Origin: Panulirus ornatus
Taxonomy: Eukaryota > Arthropoda > Malacostraca > Decapoda > Palinuridae
Length of the DNA: 64,000 bases
Direction of reading: 5' to 3'
Assembly (NCBI RefSeq): GCF_036320965.1
Contig: NC_092231.1
Span: forward strand, 25,280,894-25,344,893
Shown here in pieces: positions 1 to 12,012 of this stretch; position 1 is the first letter of the stretch; each line of letters begins with the position of its first letter. The translations under genes and the position numbers were made by a program. The notes beneath the pieces were generated by a model. It was not told the DNA's origin and did no database searches. It saw only the letters and a program-made list of their open reading frames with translations.

Positions 1-379
1 GGACTGCATGATCTTTCTCCTCTTCTCCTTTTCCTCAGACAAGTTCTGAGAGCAGGGTATGTTCCCAAAGAGTGGCCATGATTATTATTTTTTATGTATA
101 TATATTTTTTTTTCATATTCTGTCAAATCGAGATATCTGCACGTCCTTTGATGGAAGAGGGCGATTGTGTTGGAGAGCTGGCGTTGGTGGTGGCGACGAT
201 GGTAATGATACTAGGAATGGTGGAAATTCATGGTGGTGACGGGACTAGGAATGGTGAGGGTGTTGCTGGTGATGCTGATGATGTCAGGAATGGGTAGTTG
301 TTGGCTGTTGGCTGGTTGGTGCCTCTGTGACACCGTCTGGTATGGTGAGGCAGTGATGTTTCAAGTGTTATTAGGAAGA

Positions 380-382
<3 letters not shown>

Positions 383-418
<36 letters not shown>
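383..418. repeat. (GT)n microsatellite
   Basis: Perfect GT tract of about 18 units. Confidence 0.97.
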
Positions 419-421
<3 letters not shown>

Positions 422-423
422 GT

Positions 424-870
424 GATGGTACAAGCAAGTTAATCGTCTTATGGTAGTGGTGGTAGTAATAGGATTAGTAATAGGAAAAACTCGCAGTAGG
501 ATTACTACCATTGTCTAATATAGAAAGTCTAGAGTGTGTACATAAATGGGTTCTTGGCCTTGGTAATGCTTGTGAATTAAGGTCATTACAGTGGAATTTA
601 ATGGTAAATGGGGTTAATTGGGGCTGATTGGCATTCTTAATAGAGTTGACGTCTTTGATGATTGGTAATGGAAGGTTTGATTGAAATGATAGCAGAAAAT
701 TGTCCAGTATTTATTTTTCTCACTTTGATATTTTTGTTTGGATGAAGGAATAGAGACGGAGTAATCGATAGGTGGACGGATTCGATAGATAGGTGGGTAA
801 ATAGGTAAATAGATAATATATTTCTTGATAAATGATGGATGTATAGATAAAAGACAGACGTTAAGTATTT
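424..870. other. No feature recognised
   Basis: AT-rich sequence with short TAGATAGGTG-like tetranucleotide remnants near 770-850 and no conserved coding frame. Confidence 0.5.
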
Positions 871-876
871 GATCAT

Positions 877-1135
877 GAAGCTACGACCCTGAAGCACGAC
901 GGTACGACCATGAAGCACGGCGGTACGACCATGAATCACGACGGTACGACCCTGAAGCACGACGATACGACCCTGAAGCACAACGGTACGACCCTGAATC
1001 ACGACGGTACGACCCTGAAGCACAACGGTACGACCCTAAAACACGACGGTACTTCCCTTGCCTTCGATGACCTAGCCTTTTCACCTGATTTCAAAGGCCA
1101 AGTCATCATAGCCATGGGTATGATTATGGGTCGTA
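877..1135. repeat. Foldback-like repeat, copy A (left arm plus core)
   Basis: About eight tandem 21-bp units (each containing GGTACGACCC, then GAAGCACGAC) occupy 877-1055. They run into a palindromic core whose 15-bp half-sites lie at 1066-1080 and 1093-1107 and pair at 13 of 15 positions around a 12-base loop. Past the core there is only one partial unit in the opposite orientation (TGGGTCGTAC near 1126). Because 21 is a multiple of three, the array is open in several frames on both strands; these are not genes. Confidence 0.8.
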
Positions 1136-1189
1136 CTTTTGCACTACAAACCTATTATGGGTTCCCTCATGACTTAACCCCATGAGAAC

Positions 1190-1660
1190 GATTTCTCAAA
1201 TTTAATGACTCTTGATTACAACGGTTTTAACCCTTCGAGTACCTCTACTTAACCCCTTGAGTAAGGCGACGATGATTTAAACCCCAGCACAGCAACTTTG
1301 CCCATTGAAAACAACAAGTCACCCCTTAAGTAGGACGATGTAATATGATTGACTCCTGGAGATTGACGACTTAACCCTTGAGTGTGACGACTTAAGACTT
1401 GAGTATGACGATTTAATCGTCCATGAGAATGACGACTTCACACCTGAGTACGACGACTTAATCGTCCTTGAGAATGACGACTTAACACTTGAGTACGACG
1501 ACTTAATCGTCCTTGAGAATGACGACTTAACACTTGAGTAAGACGACTTAAGCTTCCTCGAGAAAGACGACTTCACACTTGAGTATGGTGACGTAACCGT
1601 TTCTTGAGCAAGGGTTGAGTGGTGATACTCAAAAATTAACTCATCGTACTCAAGAAGGTA
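1190..1660. repeat. Decayed minisatellite, 45-bp period
   Basis: Units containing GACGACTTAA, TCGTCCTTGAGAATGACGAC and CACTTGAGTACGACG repeat with a 45-bp period (for example 1452 and 1497). Each unit holds two related halves of about 21 and 24 bp. The clear part is 1370-1600, and the flanks are more degenerate. The CTTGAGTACGACGAC motif resembles the 21-bp foldback-like unit, so this may be a diverged relative. Confidence 0.7.
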
Positions 1661-2089
1661 AGTCATCTAACTGCAAGGGCTAACTACCCTCTCAAGCCGT
1701 GGGCCTCCGTTCATTGGGTAACAACCCTAACTACTTCTTTTACGTCGAAATATCGCTAATAAGCTCTAATGACCTTGATGGGTTTACAACTCAGCCTGAT
1801 TACCCCAGGAAGTTGAATAACCACCTAACTACCATAATGAGGGCAAACGATCGTGAAATCTTACAATGGCCCTAATGACCCCATAACAAACTCCCGTCAC
1901 TTCCTGAACAAGTCACGAGATGACTTTCAATATAACTATCGTCTCTAAGAATCGCCCATAAACGCCCTAATAACATAATGTTTCCAATTAGGTACAACAG
2001 GTGGTCAGAAAACCACCCTAATGACCTCATATAGTGGCAGACCTACCCTAATTACAGTGGCACATCACGAAACCTCCTCCACCCCTTGA

Positions 2090-2440
2090 ACATAATAGTA
2101 CGACCACTGGGTACGATGAGCAGGCCTTTTTTCAGGTCAGGTCAGGTCATGGGCTTGGTCGTGACCTGACCCGTGTGGTGTACTGTTGTGCTAAGTGGTC
2201 CTACTGTCAAGCTAAAGGATCGCACCGTCGTGCTCAGCTATCGCACCGTCGTGCTCAGCTATCGTACCGTCGTGCTCAGTTATCGTACCGTCGTGCTCAT
2301 CTATCGTAACGTCGTGCTCAACGGTCGTTTCGACTTACTCATCGCACCATCGTACTCAAAGGTCACACCGTTGTACTCAAAGATCGCACCGTCGTGCGCA
2401 AGGATCGCACCGTCGCACTCAAAAGTACAACTACCCTGTC
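2090..2440. repeat. Foldback-like repeat, copy B (core plus right arm)
   Basis: A single left-type unit (TAGTACGACCACTGGGTACG) leads into a core with duplicated CAGGTCAGGTCA motifs at 2130-2175. About eleven units of the opposite orientation (CACCGTCGTGCTCA) follow over 2180-2440. The right arm is long and the left arm minimal, the mirror image of copy A. Confidence 0.75.
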
Positions 2441-2856
2441 TAATCACACGACTCTATACATACTGTCCAAAAAATAACAAAAAAAACCCACTGAGTTACG
2501 GTCTTAGATGTTTGTTCAGTGTGCTTAGCTTACAATGTTTTCCATTTCGAATTTCTACGGGGAATTCATCCAAGTATTAGAAACATATAGAGTGTGACTC
2601 ATTACCTGCCCTGAGAACAGGTCTGTAAAGTCGGCAAACAGTTCAGCACACATGGTGCTCTCACCCTACGGTGACGCCATGACTGAACTGTGTTCTCAAG
2701 TATCGCGCAGGCGCAAGCCCTCACCAGGACCTGTCATCTGGGTGTTGCACTTGACACGAAGACTTGGAGAGAATCCTCGCCCAAGTTTGAAATAGAGTAA
2801 ACAGTACATGTTAACGTAGCTATCTGCATTGAAGTATTTCTCGGACGCCGGTGTGC

Positions 2857-2858
<2 letters not shown>

Positions 2859-2893
<35 letters not shown>
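2859..2893. repeat. (TA)n microsatellite
   Basis: Perfect TA tract of about 17 units. Confidence 0.97.
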
Positions 2894-2895
<2 letters not shown>

Positions 2896-3429
2896 CCTCA
2901 TTACGACCCCTAACCAGGCTACTACTACCACCAGTACGACCCCAGGGGTTGGGGAGTCCCCGGGTATTGATCTAGCGAGCGGGGGTTCACTGGTGAATGG
3001 AAATTGAAGGGACTTAGAAGTGACTAATTTGCATACAAAACGGTCTGGCAAGAGAGAGGTGTGGATCTTTCTTAAATACATTACCGTGGCGTCAAAAACA
3101 GAGTGAGGACCTCTGATTTGCGAGGGGGAAGACTGCAATGGTTAGGCCACCCGACTCCGGGTATAATAGTCGCTTTCTCCTCTTCACTACATCACCTGCC
3201 ATTCCCATGTGGTAATTACGTTGTCCTATGTCTCCTATATACGAATGGATGTTTTTATTTTTTGTTTTGTCTCGTCATATTTGTACCGACGTGGATCAAA
3301 GAATGTTCATTGATGATGAGGTGGTCCTTCGAACGTGTGATTAAGATGAAGTTTATATATTTTTTCTTCAGCTGTTTTTGCTCTGACATTTGAATTGAGA
3401 TTCCGTTGTGGAATATTATCAAGTCCATG

Positions 3430-3434
<5 letters not shown>

Positions 3435-3519
<85 letters not shown>
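3435..3519. repeat. (TA)n microsatellite
   Basis: Perfect TA tract of about 42 units, among the longest here. Confidence 0.98.
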
Positions 3520-3521
<2 letters not shown>

Positions 3522-3726
3522 TTTATTTATATACTAATTCAATCCAGGACCAGTTTCTGTGCGAGTCGATATGTTCTCCAGGACTTTTCCTAAGGCTCTT
3601 GAAGCCCAAGGCTGCATCATCCAGTAGTAGACAACTTTGAAGTGATAATTTCTTTGACGAGGTTGTACTCTCGGTGATATTGCCGCAAGTCGTGACTAGC
3701 AGCGTAACCTCGAGTTGGCGGAGTCC

Positions 3727-3729
<3 letters not shown>

Positions 3730-3808
<79 letters not shown>
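3730..3808. repeat. Compound (AT)n(GT)n microsatellite
   Basis: AT to 3790 followed directly by GT to 3808. It lies a few bases upstream of the 5'-truncated RTE tail. Confidence 0.97.
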
Positions 3809-3814
3809 AAAAGT

Positions 3815-4182
3815 TGATAAAGAGGATATATGTAAAAAAGTGGAGGAAACACGAAGAACGGGGAAGCCAATTGGAGGTGGATAGAGTGAAAAAAAAGATT
3901 TTGAGCGATGGGGCTTGACCATGCAGGAGGGTGAAAAGCCTGCATGGGATAGAATGAAATGGCACCATGTGGTATACTGGGGTCGAGGCTTTGCCAGTGG
4001 ATTGAACCAAAGCATGTAAGCGTCCTGGGCTAACCATGAAAGGTCTGTGGTACTTGGTTGTGGAAAAGGGGCTGTGTTTTCGGTACGTTACATGACGGCA
4101 AGAGAATGGACGTGAAGGGATGTAACCGTTTTTTCCATTCCTGGCGCTACCTCGCTGATGCAGGAAACGGCGATCAGGGTTA
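3815..4182 (+). mobile_element. RTE-type LINE, 5'-truncated 3' end
   Basis: The segment matches the last codons and 3' UTR of the longer RTE copy at 21255-23530. Shared landmarks include the CCAATTGGAG region, CATGCAGGAGGGTGAAA, GTGGTATACTGGGGT, CAGTGGATTGAA and the terminal GCGCTACCTCGCTGATGC followed by GGAAACGGCGA. Only about 30 C-terminal codons and the UTR remain. It starts just after an (AT)n(GT)n tract, consistent with a truncated target-primed insertion. It is visibly more diverged than the SINE copies, so it is probably an older insertion. Confidence 0.8.
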
Positions 4183-4195
4183 TATTTTTCTTTGG

Positions 4196-4860
4196 AACTG
4201 AAAAAAAATTGTCTTTTCTGTTCTATATGTCTGTTAAATCTGACTCTTTACCTCTCCTCCTCCCTACACCCCACGTCTGTCCAGTCTATTTGTGTATATT
4301 ATGAATTTCATCCCACGGCATCAAAGATGACTGGCACATGTTGGCATAGAGAGAAAGAGGAAAAAAAAAGGGTCTGACAACCCGAACCTTTTAAGCTAAG
4401 TGGAATTCTGACTCGGCGATCTGCTTAATTTACCCAAAACACTTTAATTTTGGTCTTGGGGCACAAGGGGTTCGTCCTGGGCAATTTCCTCGTTTTACAT
4501 ACAAATTAAACTGCAATTGTTTGGTCCTAAAAGAGACCTTACTCTCCCCCACCCTCTCGTACTCTCCCCCCTCGATCTCCCACCCTTTCTCCCCTGTCCG
4601 TCCGTCCGTCCATCCTCCCCCCACTCAACCTACTTCCGCTCTACTCTCCCCTACCGCTCCCCATTCCACCCTCCCTTACCCAAGTTCATACCCTCTCCTA
4701 CCTACCTGCCTCTCCTCTCCACCCCGTCTACCTCACCAACGCTTCTCATTCACTTGTCTAAGTCAATGTAAATATTGTGTAACTACATAAGCACATGAAG
4801 CGCTGTACAGACCTCTAGGTTCTGTTGGTCGATGTTCACGTGATATGGAACTAGGTCTTT
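4196..4860. other. No gene; pyrimidine-rich stretch
   Basis: 4535-4760 is strongly C/T-rich on the plus strand with short tandem TCCG and CTCCCC motifs. Open frames across it are low-complexity Pro/Ser/Leu and are not supported as genes. Confidence 0.6.
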
Positions 4861-4862
4861 GG

Positions 4863-4863
<1 letters not shown>

Positions 4864-4895
<32 letters not shown>
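4864..4895. repeat. (GT)n microsatellite
   Basis: Perfect GT tract of about 16 units. Confidence 0.97.
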
Positions 4896-4896
<1 letters not shown>

Positions 4897-5273
4897 ACAT
4901 TTACCCTTGCGCCTGCTGTGGTATGGCAGATGAAACCAGCTGAGGAGCAAGAATATTGTTGGTATTACACAGAGAGAGAAAGGGAAATAGTATAGATGTA
5001 TGAAAAGAAGATTAGAAGTCGTTCTTTAGTGATAACTAAAGAGATGGTGAAAACTACTGTTTCATGCATGAAAGACATAGAGATGTGTGTGTGTGTGTGT
5101 GTGCTGCCATCTATGGTCAGGACCTGCCTGCATCTTTCCTCTCTCTCCTTGAGGGCCGACACGACGCTCCCTGGTCAAGATTCATCCGCAGGATTAGACG
5201 GCCATCGATGGCTGTATCCTCAGGGATACGAAGCGAGGATCCTTGTGAAGGAAAGTGTGTGTCACCGACAAGG

Positions 5274-5276
<3 letters not shown>

Positions 5277-5315
<39 letters not shown>
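5277..5315. repeat. (CA)n microsatellite
   Basis: Perfect CA tract of about 19 units. A short GT tract lies nearby at 5084-5102. Confidence 0.97.
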
Positions 5316-5316
<1 letters not shown>

Positions 5317-5801
5317 GGCAGGAATATTCATCCTACGCAGCCAGAGCTCACAGACCTGACGTAAGGATGCTCTTGGGGGATGTCCTGTGTCAGAGGCAAG
5401 GGTCTGTCTGCAAGAATAACGCCCGTCATTGGCAAGGCCTTCAGGGGTCTGGGAGAGACATATCTCCTCGTATTTATTATTTATAATTGCATTAAGACCC
5501 TTTCTTGAGAGGATTACTCCAGGACCCCTCTTTCCAGGACCTCCTGCAGCTCCAAGGCTTCACCATTTCCAGAATCAGGGAAATGATGAGAGTGCAATCG
5601 TGCGGGCGGAGTCCGGTAACACCCAAGTATTCACTCTCGGGCAGAACTGAGAGACTGGAGACAATGACGATATTGTCGGTAACGGCCAGTCAAAAGGACT
5701 TCGTTAGCTATGGCCATAATTCTATATCCTGTGGGGGAACTACCATTTGTGATGACCTGCGCAACACAGCAGGATGTTCTGGTGCTGTTATGGTGACGAG
5801 A

Positions 5802-5803
<2 letters not shown>

Positions 5804-5843
<40 letters not shown>
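5804..5843. repeat. (AC)n microsatellite
   Basis: Perfect AC tract of about 20 units. Confidence 0.97.
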
Positions 5844-5844
<1 letters not shown>

Positions 5845-6770
5845 ATGACCAGATGGCGCAGCTGTCAGATTGAAATTGCATGAACAGATCTAGAGCTCCA
5901 CTTGCCTGTGAGGTTACGACAAAGTAGCACAAGTTGTAGATCCTTACGCAAGATGAGCAGATGAGAGTGTAGGTCATGCTGTGAGGTTATGACATGACAG
6001 ATGCTGCAGCTGGTTAAGGATATGGCCCTAGAATAGGTGATGGTGCAGCTGCTGTGAAGATTAGATGGTGCCGCTGCTGTGAAGTTTAGAAAACAGGAAA
6101 TACATTAGCAAGGTGTTTTTACATGATAAAACCCCATCGGGCTGAGACTTAATGACCTGACTCTTCACAGCCGTCATCCATTATGAAGTCTGGACGTAGC
6201 AGAGTTCAGCTGAATGTCTTTTAACACTGATGGTGAACAGCTTGTTCAAGGAGCTCATTGGTTCTTCTACGGCAGTAGTGAACAGTACTCTTCTTTAATG
6301 AAGGTGGTGAACAGCTTGTTCAAGGTATTGAACTTTGTTCCGCAAGAATTTTCCGAAAATATAATCTAATGTGGAAACAAGTAAGAAAAAAGTGAAATGG
6401 TAAAAAAATGATATAAATGGATGTGAGCTGATTGGATAGGGATTTTTGTTTGAAGTGACGACCTGGCATTATCCTCTTTTAGGATCGAAAAGAATACATT
6501 TTTAATGATGTCTTATTTTAACACTTTTCATAGAGGTCTTGTGATGATAGTGTTTAGCATTTGACAGTTAGAATGTTAGCTAAAAAAGATGTGAAATAGA
6601 CATACGCAATAGAATATTAGTAATCTTACAGTGGTGCTTTTTATGACCACTTGTATGGGTAGATTTTGTCGATATGTAAGAATTTTGATAAAAGAATGTG
6701 AAATTTTAGTTAAACTTATGTAAACAACAATTTCTATGTTTATGTGATCATTAATCTTGTGTAAACAACA

Positions 6771-6771
<1 letters not shown>
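5844..6771. other. No gene; short direct repeats only
   Basis: Two copies of GGTGAACAGCTTGTTCAAGG lie near 6231 and 6307, and GCTGCTGTGAAG is repeated near 6050-6085. Otherwise AT-rich and unassigned. Confidence 0.5.

Positions 6772-6817
<46 letters not shown>
6772..6817. repeat. (TG)n microsatellite
   Basis: Perfect TG tract of about 23 units. Confidence 0.97.
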
Positions 6818-6818
<1 letters not shown>

Positions 6819-6947
6819 TCAAAGCAAGAAATTGGCCTGCAAGCACGGTGGACTTACAGTGTATTTCACTGAGCAACGAAACGTAAGGCTTTGAGGGCAT
6901 TGTCTGTTGTTTCTTCTTAAAGTGTTAGTATGAACGAGTATACCTTC

Positions 6948-6949
<2 letters not shown>

Positions 6950-7001
<52 letters not shown>

Positions 7002-7024
7002 TGTGTGTGTATGTGTGTGTGTGT
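6950..7024. repeat. (GT)n microsatellite, interrupted
   Basis: GT tract with two TATG interruptions toward its right end. Confidence 0.97.
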
Positions 7025-7339
7025 CCAAGGTCATTCTGCCAGCCTTCTCTTGAGTCCCGGCGCGACACACGTTTCATTACTGTGGCCTCATGTGCCTGGA
7101 GCGCCAGCTGATGGCTCGTCACAGGCGAAGGCAAAAAGGGTGACGGGAGGAGGAGGAGGAGGAGCAGGGGTTAGCGGGAGTCCAACTCATCACAACTAAT
7201 TAACATTTTGTCAAAGTTGTGAGGCCTTAATCACCTACGTCATATAAAGTTTCCATGCTGAACATTGGGTCATAGTTGTGAAGGCCTGGTCTTGGTCCGT
7301 GTGTCTTGCTTCTGGACTGATCTTGCCTCTGAGGAAGGT

Positions 7340-7740
7340 GGCGGGAGAGGGTAGGGCTTTTTCCTGGGGAGGTAGTGGGAGAAGGGGAGTCCCGTTCCTG
7401 GGGAGGTGGTGAGAGAAGGGGAGTCCCGTTCCTGGGGAGGTAGAGAGAAGGGGAGTCCTGTTCCTGGGGAGGTGGTGAGAGAAGGGGAGTCCCGTTCCTG
7501 GGGAGGTGGTGAGAGAAGGGGAGTCCCGTTCCTGGGGAGGTGGTGAGAGAAGGGGAGTCCCGTTCCTGGGGAGGTAGTGAGAGAAGGGGAGTCCCGTTCC
7601 TGGAGAGGTAGTGAGAGAAGGAGTCCTGTTCCTGGGGATGTGGTGGGAGAAGGAAGTTTCGTTCGTGGGAGATGGCGGGACTGGGGAGGGCTTGTTCCTG
7701 GGAAGAGGGTGGGAGAGTAAAAGACTTGTTCCTGGGGAGG
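7340..7740. repeat. 34-bp minisatellite
   Basis: Units containing CCTGGGGAGGTGGTGAGAGA then GGGGAGTCCCGTT repeat at 34 bp (for example CCCGTT at 7391 and 7425), with indel variants. The minus strand reads as a 306-residue Pro/Ser/Leu repeat frame across 7235-8155. I treat that frame as a product of the repeat. Confidence 0.85.
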
Positions 7741-7850
7741 TGATGGGAGGGAGGTTTCCTTCTGGGGAGTGATGGGAGGGAGGTTTCCTTCTGGGGAGTG
7801 ATGGGAGGGAGGTTTCCTTCTGGGGAGTGATGGGACTGAACTTTACTCCT
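7741..7850. repeat. 29-bp minisatellite, 3-4 units
   Basis: TGATGGGAGGGAGGTTTCCT followed by TCTGGGGAG repeats at 29 bp. It is contiguous with the 34-bp array and shares TGGGGAG, so it is probably a derivative of it. Decayed relatives continue to about 8340. Confidence 0.8.
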
Positions 7851-8629
7851 AGAAGGTGATAGGTGATGACTTTTGTTCCTAGAGAGGTGTTGGAAGGAAT
7901 TCTTATTCCTGGGGAGGTTGTTGGAGGCTTCTTGGTGGTAGTTAGACTTGTTACTGGGGGCAGGGGGAGTCTTGCATCTTGGGAGGTAATGTAGGGGAGA
8001 CTTAGTTCTGAGTGTTGGATGAGAGAGGGGCGTCTTCCCTTGAGAAGTGGATGGGAGAGGGCAGTCTTGCTCCTGGAAAGTTGGAAGGACAGGGTCCTGC
8101 CCTTGGGTAGGTGTTGGGTACGAGTCTTCCCGCTGGGGAAGTAATGGGAGTACACCTTGCTCCGGGAGCTATTGCAGAGGTTTCTGCTCCAGTGGAGTTG
8201 GAGGAAGGGAAGGGGGGAGGGGGAATCTTGCTCGTGGGGCGTTGTTGGCAGAGGGGTTTCTACTCTCGTGGGAGTTGGTAAGAGAGGGTCTGTTTTCTCC
8301 TGGGGCGACAGGGGAAGGGGGAGTTGATAGTAGTTGTCATTAGGATTGTATTGGGCTCAACTGTTGAAACGACTTGAGCCACTTAGAACAAAGCTCTAAT
8401 CTCTTCCATATTTCTCTAAAATGATAATGATGTTTCTGTAATCATCGCAATGTCCCGTTTTTTTTTATCTTTTATGGACTGAATGCAATATTTTCCGTGT
8501 CTATTTGCACCAGAAAATGGGTTTAGGTATATTTTATTAATCACCCGTGTAAAAAGTAAGTATATTTGCGTTTCTGATTTAAATATACAAATTGGTTTGC
8601 ATAAGCTGGACGAGAAAACTCAGGGCCAC

Positions 8630-8850
8630 ACATATGCTGCAATTTGCAGCGTTTAAATTTGCTCATTGCAAATGACACGAATTCAGGTAGTCTGTAAATC
8701 TGCTCATTGGAAAATGGAACAAAATCTGTTTGTTAGTCTGCAACTCTGCTCCTCGGGAAAGACGAACGAAATCTCTTCGGTAGTTCGTGAATGTCTTCAT
8801 TGTAAAATGGGATTAAATCAGGCAATGCGTGATGCTCCTCCAGATTTGTG
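8630..8850. repeat. Decayed tandem repeat, about 55-bp period
   Basis: Four degenerate units with the landmarks TCTGCTCATTG, AAAATGG, AAATC and GTAGTCTGTAA. The open frame across it is not recognisable as a protein family. Confidence 0.55.
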
Positions 8851-9234
8851 TTAAAGAATGAAAAAAAAAAAAATGATCAAATTTCTTGGGTCTGACGAGC
8901 TAGACTTAAGAGTTTGGTTGATGTGATGTCAACATATTACCAACAGCTGTATGTGACGTCAATATATTACCAACACCTACGTAAATTGTAGACGACAACT
9001 GAGACTTCCACTGATGTGGCGAATGATCTGGGTGTCACACAGGCAGCTGTAATTATATCCTTTGGTGATAATCACATCAAATTATGTCGCACGGCATCCA
9101 GGTCTTTGATGAGTAATGTATATTGCTGTGTGTTGCGTGTGTTGTAGGGAGGGAGGGAGGGAAGCTGGTGATTGGTGAGGGTAACTGGTTACGCATCAAT
9201 TACAGGAGCATCGTGCTTTCTGATTGGTTCCCGG

Positions 9235-9719
9235 AAGAGGACGATACGACCCTCCTGAACACGACGGTACGACCACTGTGCATGAGTGTACGACCCTTGA
9301 GCACGGTGGTACGACCCATGAGCACATTGATGCGAACCTTCAGCACAGTCGGTACGACTCTTAAGTACGACTGTGCGATCCTTGAGACAGACGGTACGAC
9401 TACCCAGCACAGCGTTACGACCCTTACACACAACGGTACGACGTTTGGAAGGTATGATGGCCTGCTCTTTGACCTGACCCTTAGGGTTCAGGTTCATGGC
9501 TAGGTAATCGTACCCAAGGGTCTTACCATTGTGCTCAAGGGTTCATTGTGCCGTGCTCGAAGGTCTTACCCTCCTGCTCAAGGGGATTTGTTGTCGTGCT
9601 CAAGGGTCGTACCATCTTGCTCAAAGGGGTACATTGTCGTGCTTGAAGGGTCCAATGTCGTGCTTTGTGTGTTCAGTGTCGTGCTTAAGGGTATTAACAT
9701 CGTGCTCAAGGGGTGAATG

Positions 9720-9720
<1 letters not shown>
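9235..9720. repeat. Foldback-like repeat, copy C (both arms)
   Basis: The left arm 9240-9440 holds about nine diverged units with GGTACGACC. The core spans 9451-9514; its two halves of about 30 bp (9451-9480 and 9484-9514) are imperfect reverse complements around TTA. The right arm 9515-9715 holds about nine units of the opposite sense (AAGGGTCGTACC-type, for example TCGTGCTCAAGGGTCGTACC at 9595). It is the most symmetrical copy in the window. Confidence 0.8.

Positions 9721-9723
<3 letters not shown>

Positions 9724-9796
<73 letters not shown>
9724..9796. repeat. (CT)n microsatellite
   Basis: Perfect CT tract of about 36 units, abutting the right arm of foldback-like copy C. Confidence 0.97.
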
Positions 9797-9798
<2 letters not shown>

Positions 9799-10199
9799 TA
9801 AAGACAATTTAGGTCACAGTCGTCGATTTTTGGCATTTTGTCAGTGAACAATGCGATTGTCAGTGGAAAGGCTTGCATGAACTCCATACACTACATCTCA
9901 GTGTTTGACCAGTCGCCACCTGGAACATTGACCTTAAGTAAAGATATGCTCAAACCTCCTAGTGGTTATATGATTAATTAATGAACAACTACTCATCATA
10001 TTACTTTACATATGTTCCGGTGAATGTAATCCAAGCGGAGGCAAATACAATTATACCTTTTTTTTTTGGGCCATCATGAAATAAATTTGCAGGAGTAAAT
10101 ATTAATGTGATGGAATTAATATTTACTTTGCCCTCGGATGGTTTAGCGACTAGACGGACTGAGAACGAGTCCCCCGGCAGCGAAATCATTTTATGGTGA

Positions 10200-10770
10200 T
10201 GCACAGTGGGCGGATTTCTTGCCACACCGGTAATGTGTGCGGATGTATTCGTTAACTGATTCATTACCACAACAGTAATCTCTGCGAACGTGTTCGAAGA
10301 CTAGTTTGTCAACCCTACATTAATCTATGCGAATGTATTAATCAACAGATGCGTTACCACAACAGCGATATTTGCTGATGTATTCGGTGATATATTCGCG
10401 ACCACAGCAGTAATCTGCGCGTGCAATAGTCGACTAATACGTTACCACTACAATACTTTTTTTGCTTTTGTGCACCGATTCTTAACTCGTGCGTTAGGTA
10501 ATGGTGATAGATTATGTACGAATTTTTGCCAGCAACACGTTAACGTATGATGACGCGAACGGTTATACTTTCAGAACCATAGTTTATTCTGATGTAGACG
10601 AGTTTGTGGCTACAACAATCATTTATACTGATGTGTCGGAGACGGACTTGTTCCCACAACAGTAATCTATGCTGATGTATTTATGGAGGGACTCGTTATC
10701 ACAACAATAACCTTGGCTGATGTATCTTCTACGGTTGCTGTACCACCACAACAAACCCACAATCTTAAAG
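10200..10770. repeat. Decayed minisatellite, about 52-60 bp period
   Basis: Units with the landmarks ACCACAACAGTAATCT, GCTGATGTATTC and a GACTCGTT-like end recur about ten times with many substitutions. No coding frame spans it. Confidence 0.6.
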
Positions 10771-11079
10771 GAACAACACGTCAGTTCTCACTTCTAAGTA
10801 AGAGACTTTGATACATTTCTCAATGGTTGTAGTAAAGTGCCGTTAAGTTAGACTTGATTCCCGAGCGATGAAAGGAACTTACCTGGGAATTACAGTGTAC
10901 GTGACTGTGGGAGATTTGTGGTACAGTCTTACAGCTGGCAGAGTCACGCTAATGGTGACACCTGAGCAAGAGAAATAGTCGAATTTAGAAATGCCATAAA
11001 CGCGCGTACAAGAGATAGGATCATAGATTCGGACAAAGGATGTTGAAGTCTGACGACTGGTGAGGAGTCGTGGCTTATC

Positions 11080-11260
11080 AATGATGAATTCCTGTTTAGA
11101 ATTATAGATTCGGATAACTGATACTTAATACGAATTGCGGATGTTAATTCGGGGTGCGGATTCTTAATTCGGACTACAGATGTTTCATTCGGAGTATAGA
11201 CGCTGGATTCGAACTGTCGATTCTTAATTTGGGCTACGGATGGTTAATTAGAGAAAATGT
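11080..11260. repeat. Decayed short tandem repeat
   Basis: Recurring GGATTCTTAATTCGG and CTACAGATG-like motifs at roughly 25-30 bp spacing. Confidence 0.45.
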
Positions 11261-11339
11261 TTGTGACATGCGCTACAAGAGTATAGTAGTTTGTCCCAAA
11301 TACCTCCTTAGGAATGTCCAAAGTATAGCCATAGGATTG

Positions 11340-11560
11340 GATGTGTAAGTGATAGGTAGGTTTGGGGTCTTTCAGAGAAGATGGGGTGCTGAGAGAAGAT
11401 GGAGTCCCAGGTGAAGATGAGGATGCTGGGAGAAGATGGGGTACCGGGAGAAGGTAAGATCCTGGAAGATGGGATCTCAAAAAAGATAGTGTCTCAAGGG
11501 AAGATGTGACCCCCAGAAGAAGATGGAGTTCCTGGAGAGGAAGAAGGTAATGGAAGTATA
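11340..11560. repeat. Decayed purine-rich tandem repeat
   Basis: AGAAGATGGGGTNC and CTGGGAGAAGATGG-like motifs recur every 20-30 bp. The complementary strand reads as low-complexity Ser/Pro/Leu. Confidence 0.5.
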
Positions 11561-11914
11561 GATAGGACGTGTGCGTGGACGAGTGCTGTGTGTGCCTGAT
11601 ACCATCATAGGGATTGCATGAGATATATAGATACGATAAAGATGCACAGAAGATAAAGATGAGATATGTACGGTTAGTGATGATCGGTAACGTACTTAAT
11701 AGAAAGAGATATCGTTTTCATTATTGGTTTATCAGACTGCATACTAATGATATGAAGGATCTAAAGTATTTTATTATTCCCTCGTCTCTCTGTCTGGCCG
11801 GAAATGAGAAGGACGATTAAGAAAGCAAGGAGGGTAAGAAATGAGAAGCTGATCAATGAAAGTGTGAAGTTGGTCTTTCAAAAGAGAAGTTGAGTGAGGA
11901 ACTAAATGGTCGAG

Positions 11915-12012
11915 ACTAACTAGGCAATTGAGACCTTACTAGACGGTTGAGACCTAACTGTGCGGTTGAGACCTAAGAAAATGGTTGAGACCTAACTAGA
12001 GGGTTGAGACCT
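11915..12012. repeat. Short minisatellite, about 26 bp
   Basis: Four units containing GGTTGAGACCTAACT, with variable spacer bases. Confidence 0.7.

Noticed and set aside
5505..5977. 122- and 89-residue frames ending in poly His-Thr or Cys-Val
   Set aside because: About one quarter is dinucleotide repeat, and the remainder shows no domain or conservation signal by eye.
7235..8155. 306-residue minus-strand frame rich in Pro, Ser and Leu
   Set aside because: Most of it translates the 34- and 29-bp minisatellites; the ends match no family and the frame survives because few stops arise from this unit.
10115..10215. tRNA gene
   Set aside because: GGTTTAGCGACTAGACGG suggested an A box, but no B box or cloverleaf follows on either strand.
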